Source of the DNA: Candidatus Amarobacter glycogenicus
GTDB lineage: Bacteria > Chloroflexota > Dehalococcoidia > Tepidiformales > Tepidiformaceae
Assembly: GCA_016719395.1 (NCBI GenBank)
Contig: JADJZF010000013.1
Coordinates: 1-10,753 of the forward strand
Direction: 5' to 3'
DNA: 10,753 bases
A model generated the notes under the pieces. That model saw only the letters and a program-made list of their open reading frames with translations, made no database searches and was not told where the DNA came from. The translations under genes and the position numbers were made by a program. Below, one piece after another: positions 7,655-10,753 of this stretch. How positions within the stretch are numbered: position 1 is the stretch's first letter; every line of letters starts with the position of its first letter.

Positions 7655-7683
7655 ATCCTAGCCCTGCGTCATGGGGCCAGCAA
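7655..7683 (-). promoter_or_regulatory. Candidate sigma-70 promoter for sdhCAB
   Basis: On the minus strand, TTGCTG (7683-7678) is followed after 17 bases by TAGGAT (7660-7655). The -10 matches four of six consensus positions and the spacing is ideal. It would give a leader of about 108 bases before sdhC. This is sequence pattern only. Confidence 0.4.
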
Positions 7684-7722
7684 TGCAGCGTCATTCATTC
7701 GTGCTATAGAACGTGGTCTCAC

Positions 7723-8265
7723 CTATCGATTCCGTGATTCAACCTGCCGCACCCATCTCAGGATCCCGATGACCGATTTCGCATCGCAGATCTCGCCCGA
7801 TTCGAGGGCCGCGATTGCCTCGCCGGGAGTCAGCGTCTCCACCTCGATGTCTTCGTCGTCGTCGGCATCCAGAGTCGATGGCTCGAGTTCGGTACAGACG
7901 AACAGGTGGATGAACTCGGTGGTGTATCCCGGTGCCACGAAAAACCCGCCCAGCGGTTCGATCTTGCCCGGCCGATGCCCCACTTCCTCCTGTAACTCGC
8001 GCGAAACGGCCGCCAGCGGTGCTTCGCCAGCCTCCAGCGTCCCCGCAGGCAGCTCCAGGAGCCGCCTGCCTGCCGCGTGCCGGTACTGCGTCACCAGCAA
8101 CAGGTTGCCCTCCGCTGTGACCGGCACCATTGCCACCGCCCCCGGGTGACGGATGGTCTCGCGATACGCGATCACCCCTCCGTCCATCTCGATGGTGTCG
8201 AGGCTCACGTTGAAGAGGCGGCCCGCATAGGCCGTTTCGGTGGAAATCAGTCGAGGGTCAGGCAT
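7723..8265 (-). CDS. Nudix hydrolase, ADP-ribose pyrophosphatase type
   Basis: This 180-residue protein has a complete Nudix box at residues 75-97: G75, E81, then REL-EE-VG (R89, E90, E93, E94, G96), which binds Mg2+ and catalyses diphosphate hydrolysis. ELPAG just before the box and APGYTTEF after it (a Pro about 15-20 residues downstream) are typical of ADP-ribose pyrophosphatases (NudF/ADPRase), which clear free ADP-ribose and related nucleoside diphosphate sugars. The ATG at 8265 starts the conserved region MPDPRLISTETAYAG; the 44 codons upstream in frame are low-complexity Gly/Arg and not family-like. No Shine-Dalgarno is seen before this ATG, and a promoter-like pair places the transcript start at the ATG, so translation may be leaderless. 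It is 85 bp downstream of the methyltransferase stop. Confidence 0.9.
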   Translation of the reverse strand: MPDPRLISTETAYAGRLFNVSLDTIEMDGGVIAYRETIRHPGAVAMVPVTAEGNLLLVTQYRHAAGRRLLELPAGTLEAGEAPLAAVSRELQEEVGHRPGKIEPLGGFFVAPGYTTEFIHLFVCTELEPSTLDADDDEDIEVETLTPGEAIAALESGEICDAKSVIGILRWVRQVESRNR

Positions 8266-8271
8266 GGTGGG

Positions 8272-8301
8272 ATTGTGGAGTTGGAGTGGCAGCAGTGTCG
8301 A
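8272..8301 (-). promoter_or_regulatory. Candidate promoter for a leaderless Nudix transcript
   Basis: On the minus strand, TCGACA (8301-8296, five of six matches to TTGACA) is followed after 18 bases by CACAAT (8277-8272, four of six matches to TATAAT). A start six to seven bases downstream falls on or next to the A of the ATG at 8265. No ribosome-binding site is present, which agrees with a leaderless mRNA. Confidence 0.45.
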
Positions 8302-8350
8302 TCGACGAGGAGCGCCAAGGCCGGTCTCGCCTCCCTCCGTCGGCCCGCCT

Positions 8351-8974
8351 CTAGATCGCCCTCCCCAGGCACTCCCACACCCGCTTCGGCTCCTCATACC
8401 GGTGGATCGTCTTGTGCTCCAGCTGCTCGAGGGTGAACAACTCGTCGAGCGCAGCGCGCACCATCGCCTCGTCGAAGAACCGCTTCGTCTCCGAGAAGTG
8501 CGCCTGGTACGAGTCTGCGACCCGGTAGAAGTTGGGCTCCAGCTCTTCCCCCTGGCCCGCTCCGTGTGCGAAGTCGTCGGTCGCGTTTACGCGAAACAGG
8601 AACGCCGACCCTTCGCCCGGCACCCGCCGGATCTCCCCGAACACGGCCCGCGTCTCGGCCCACGGCAAGTAGTGCAGCGCCAGCGACGAGACCGCGCAGT
8701 CGAACGCGCCGTCCCGGAACGGCAAGCGTTGCCGTAGGTCCGCCCGCAGTAGCATCGCTCGCGGCGCGTTCACCCGTGCGCGCTCCAGGGGCGCCCGGTC
8801 AAAGCCGACGACCTGGAACCCATGGGTGTGCAGTGTTGCCGCGTCCAGCCCTGGACCGCAGCCAGCCTCAAGCAGCCGATCTCCCTGCGCCCGCAGAACG
8901 GAAACAAATGGAGAAAGCCAGTCGCTGTCTTGCGGCAGCGGCTGGCTTTCTCGTTGTGAGTCCTGGGCCGTCAT
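8351..8974 (-). CDS. Class I SAM-dependent methyltransferase (Methyltransf_11 type)
   Basis: This 207-residue protein has the class I Rossmann methyltransferase motifs. Motif I is LLEAGCGPG at residues 34-42, and the ribose-binding acidic residue is Asp59 in VVGFDRAP. ADLRQRLPF (78-86) is the adenine-contact segment, and FDCAVSSLALHYLPW (91-105) is the post-II/motif IV strand. The C-terminal 60 residues resemble small-molecule methyltransferases but give no substrate. The ATG at 8974 is preferred because AGGAAGAG lies about nine bases upstream; the alternative GTG at 8995 has no site of its own. It sits 80 bp downstream of rpoD on the same strand and may be read through from it. The spacer between them is largely a short-period repeat with a hairpin. 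Confidence 0.85.
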   Translation of the reverse strand: MTAQDSQRESQPLPQDSDWLSPFVSVLRAQGDRLLEAGCGPGLDAATLHTHGFQVVGFDRAPLERARVNAPRAMLLRADLRQRLPFRDGAFDCAVSSLALHYLPWAETRAVFGEIRRVPGEGSAFLFRVNATDDFAHGAGQGEELEPNFYRVADSYQAHFSETKRFFDEAMVRAALDELFTLEQLEHKTIHRYEEPKRVWECLGRAI

Positions 8975-8990
8975 GATGGGATTCTCTTCC

Positions 8991-9049
8991 TTCACGAACT
9001 CTCCGTGAACTCGCAGAAAGAAGCCCTCCGTGACCTCAGTGCCTCTGTG
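8991..9049 (-). repeat. CACNGAGG-type short intergenic repeat with hairpin
   Basis: On the minus strand the units are CACAGAGG (9049-9042), CACTGAGG (9041-9034), CACGGAGG (9032-9025) and CACGGAGA (9007-9000), with 8-9 base spacing for the first three. The last unit lies in a perfect 6 bp hairpin, TTCACG/CGTGAA (arms 8991-8996 and 9004-9009, loop of 7). The element starts a few bases after the rpoD stop and ends at the methyltransferase ribosome-binding site. It resembles the ACCACAGAGGCACAGAGG-like sequences often seen between genes in diverse bacteria. Confidence 0.6.
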
Positions 9050-9054
9050 GTGAA

Positions 9055-10653
9055 CTAATCGAGGTAGTCTTTGAGCTTCTTGCTCCGGCTCGGGTGACGC
9101 AGCTTGCGCAGCGCCTTCGCCTCGATCTGGCGGATGCGCTCACGCGTCACGCCAAACTCCCGGCCCACTTCCTCGAGCGTCCGGCTGCGGCCGTCCTCCA
9201 GCCCGAAGCGCAACTGTAGGACCCGCCGTTCCCGGCTGGTCAGGCTCGCGAGTACGTCTTCGACCTGCTCGCGCAGGAGTTGCTGGCTCGCCGCTTCTGC
9301 AGGCGCCAGCGCCGTCGGGTCCTCCAGGAAGTCGCCGAGATGGCTGTCTTCCTCTTCGCCGATCGGCGTCTCCAGCGAAACCGGCTCCTGCGAGACCTTC
9401 TGGATCTCCCGGATGCGCTCAGGTGTGTAGCTGGCGGCGGCGTCCGGCTTGCCGGATTCCGTCATCCCGCGGGCGATCTCCTCGCTCGTCGGTTCGCGGC
9501 CGTACTCCTGCACCAACCGCCGGCTGACGCGCACGAGCTTGTTGATCGTCTCCACCATGTGGACCGGGATGCGGATCGTCCGCGCCTGGTCAGCAATGGC
9601 ACGCGTGATCGCCTGCCGGATCCACCACGTCGCATATGTCGAGAACTTGAAGCCCTTGCGGTAGTCGAACTTCTCGACTGCCCGGATCAGTCCGATGTTC
9701 CCTTCCTGGATCAGGTCCAGCAGCGACATCCCGCGCCCGATGTACTTCTTCGCGACCGAGACCACCAGCCGAAGGTTCGCCTCAGTCAGCCGCCGCGTTG
9801 CCTTGCTGCCGTTCCGCTTCACGGTGTCGAAGTGATACCGCAGCTTCTCTTCCAACGGCGAGATCTTCTCGATGAGGCCGTCCACGGGGGGTACGAGGTC
9901 GTCCTCCGTCCCCGCTTCTGTTCCCATCTGGGCCACCAGGTCCGGCGTCAGGACGTGCGTGATGATCGAGAGTTGGACGATCCGCATGTGGGCGTCGTCG
10001 TCTTCGATTTTCAGCTTGTTCACCACGTGGATCGTGAAGTCCGGGTCCATCTCGCCGTCGATCAGCCCCCGGAACTGCGGGTCCGCGATCGTCTCGCTGA
10101 ACGAGAGGTTCTTCAGCTTCTGGCCGTCCGGATTGCGCCACTTCCGCGTCACCGTCAGTTCGCCCTCTTCACGCGGGCGGACCAGCTTGTCGAAGTCGTC
10201 GACGAAGCGCTTCGCTTCCTTGTAGACCGAAAGCAACGCGCCCCACTGCTCGAGCAGCCGGACGGCCACGCGTGCAGCCGATGGCGGATGCCCGTAGTTC
10301 GTCACGTACTCCTGCTCGATGGCCTCGATGTGCAGGCCTTCTTCCATCTGCCGGGCGAGGTGCTTCTCGTCGTCCGCAGTCAGGAGATAGACCTTCCCGA
10401 TTTCGCGCAGGTACATGCGCACCGGGTCGTCGATACCCTCGGATTCCTCGCTCAGGAGCGCGAGGCTGGCATCCTCTTCTTCCTCTTCTTCGTCGCTGTC
10501 GGCGGGAGTCTCCTCCTCGTCGTCCGTGGTCGCCTCATTCAGCTCGTCTTCCGAAGACTCGTCGTCGGTGAACGAGGAGAGACGGCTGAGTACGCCGTCG
10601 ATCACGGCGCCATCGTTTGAAGGGGATGCGCCGGTCAGGACATCTTCTGTCAT
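9055..10653 (-). CDS. rpoD: RNA polymerase primary sigma factor (sigma-70/SigA)
   Basis: This 532-residue primary sigma factor directs RNA polymerase to housekeeping promoters. In order: a low-complexity acidic N-terminus (residues 30-72, with DSDEEEEEED at about 52-61) where region 1.1 would lie; region 1.2 (DDPVRMYLREIG, about 75-105); a long non-conserved insert (about 106-285); region 2.1-2.4 with the core-binding and -10-recognition/melting helices (EANLRLVVSVAKKYIGRGM, LLDLIQEGNIGLIRAVEKFD, FSTYATWWIRQAI; about 288-372); region 3 (about 373-450, with SLETPIGEEEDSHLGDF); and region 4 (about 462-526, helix-turn-helix LEEVGREFGVTRERIRQIEAKALRKLRH) for the -35. An intact region 4 ending RSKKLKDYLD marks it as the primary type, not an ECF or stress sigma. 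The ATG at 10653 is the first in frame. The only site-like bases upstream (GAGGT) are unusually far, about 13 bases. Confidence 0.96.
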   Translation of the reverse strand: MTEDVLTGASPSNDGAVIDGVLSRLSSFTDDESSEDELNEATTDDEEETPADSDEEEEEEDASLALLSEESEGIDDPVRMYLREIGKVYLLTADDEKHLARQMEEGLHIEAIEQEYVTNYGHPPSAARVAVRLLEQWGALLSVYKEAKRFVDDFDKLVRPREEGELTVTRKWRNPDGQKLKNLSFSETIADPQFRGLIDGEMDPDFTIHVVNKLKIEDDDAHMRIVQLSIITHVLTPDLVAQMGTEAGTEDDLVPPVDGLIEKISPLEEKLRYHFDTVKRNGSKATRRLTEANLRLVVSVAKKYIGRGMSLLDLIQEGNIGLIRAVEKFDYRKGFKFSTYATWWIRQAITRAIADQARTIRIPVHMVETINKLVRVSRRLVQEYGREPTSEEIARGMTESGKPDAAASYTPERIREIQKVSQEPVSLETPIGEEEDSHLGDFLEDPTALAPAEAASQQLLREQVEDVLASLTSRERRVLQLRFGLEDGRSRTLEEVGREFGVTRERIRQIEAKALRKLRHPSRSKKLKDYLD

Positions 10654-10698
10654 AAGTAAAACACTACCTCAGGTTGAACAGGGAACGGACCGCTGGAC

Positions 10699-10716
10699 GC
10701 GCAGGGCATACTGCGC
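10699..10716 (-). other. Hairpin in the rpoD leader
   Basis: GCGCAG (10699-10704) and CTGCGC (10711-10716) form a perfect 6 bp stem with a 6-base loop. It lies between the candidate rpoD promoter and the start codon, so it would be in the 5' leader. On the plus strand it is followed by CTTTTG and looks like a weak terminator, but no plus-strand gene leads into it. Confidence 0.35.
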
Positions 10717-10723
10717 CTTTTGA

Positions 10724-10752
10724 AGCTTAGCAAGTGAACAAACGCATTTCAA
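10724..10752 (-). promoter_or_regulatory. Candidate rpoD promoter
   Basis: On the minus strand, TTGAAA (10752-10747) is followed after exactly 17 bases by TAAGCT (10729-10724). The -35 matches five of six consensus positions and the -10 three of six, including the T1, A2 and T6 positions. The leader would be about 65 bases. The window ends here, so further upstream promoters cannot be judged. Confidence 0.4.
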
Positions 10753-10753
10753 G

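Noticed and set aside
9280..10620. 446-residue open frame on the plus strand opposite rpoD
   Set aside because: It is antisense to a complete, fully conserved sigma factor. The long frame results from GC-rich codon bias, and the translation shows no family signature.
10699..10720. Intrinsic terminator on the plus strand (stem followed by CTTTTG)
   Set aside because: The stem is only 6 bp, the T-run is four, and no plus-strand gene precedes it. It is better described as a hairpin in the rpoD leader.

Overview
This is a 10.75 kb, GC-rich bacterial chromosomal window with tightly packed housekeeping genes. The type of sdhCAB operon (a single large cytochrome b anchor and a Bacteroidota/Actinobacteria-like SdhA/SdhB pair), the primary sigma factor with a long acidic N-terminus, and the protein styles fit an uncultured-type Chloroflexota, possibly Dehalococcoidia-like. 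That placement is inference from protein flavour, not from a search. I see no phage, IS element, CRISPR array, or defence or biosynthetic cluster. I do not find a new biological system here.

Layout, left to right: the 3' end of an unidentified CDS (2-97, +); a damaged tRNA-Ser(GCU) (110-193, +); a heavily damaged miaB (224-1518, +), the tRNA 2-methylthio-N6-isopentenyladenosine synthase; a frameshifted two-helix membrane protein gene (1544-2274, -); a 3-hydroxyacyl-CoA dehydrogenase gene with one frameshift (2375-3128, +); an intact alpha/beta hydrolase (3210-4013, +); the sdhCAB operon read right to left (sdhC 7540-6800, sdhA 6789-4873, sdhB 4876-4091); a Nudix ADP-ribose pyrophosphatase-type gene (8265-7723, -); a class I SAM methyltransferase (8974-8351, -); and the primary sigma factor rpoD/sigA (10653-9055, -). 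The longest stretch without a gene is 7541-7722, which holds a candidate sdh promoter and two overlapping hairpins.

Function: the sdh operon encodes a membrane succinate:quinone oxidoreductase that links the TCA cycle to the quinone pool. rpoD encodes the main promoter-recognition subunit. The other genes cover nucleotide clean-up (Nudix), acyl-CoA metabolism (dehydrogenase) and general enzymes (hydrolase, methyltransferase).

The most striking feature is a left-to-right gradient of damage. The tRNA seems to lack about four C residues. miaB carries at least eight indels, two in-frame stops and a lost radical-SAM cysteine. The membrane protein has about three frameshifts and the dehydrogenase one, and everything to the right of about 2.7 kb is clean. 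That pattern crosses both strands and unrelated genes, including one that is normally essential. It fits a low-quality consensus better than natural decay. The second observation worth checking is a short CACNGAGG-type intergenic repeat with a hairpin between rpoD and the methyltransferase.
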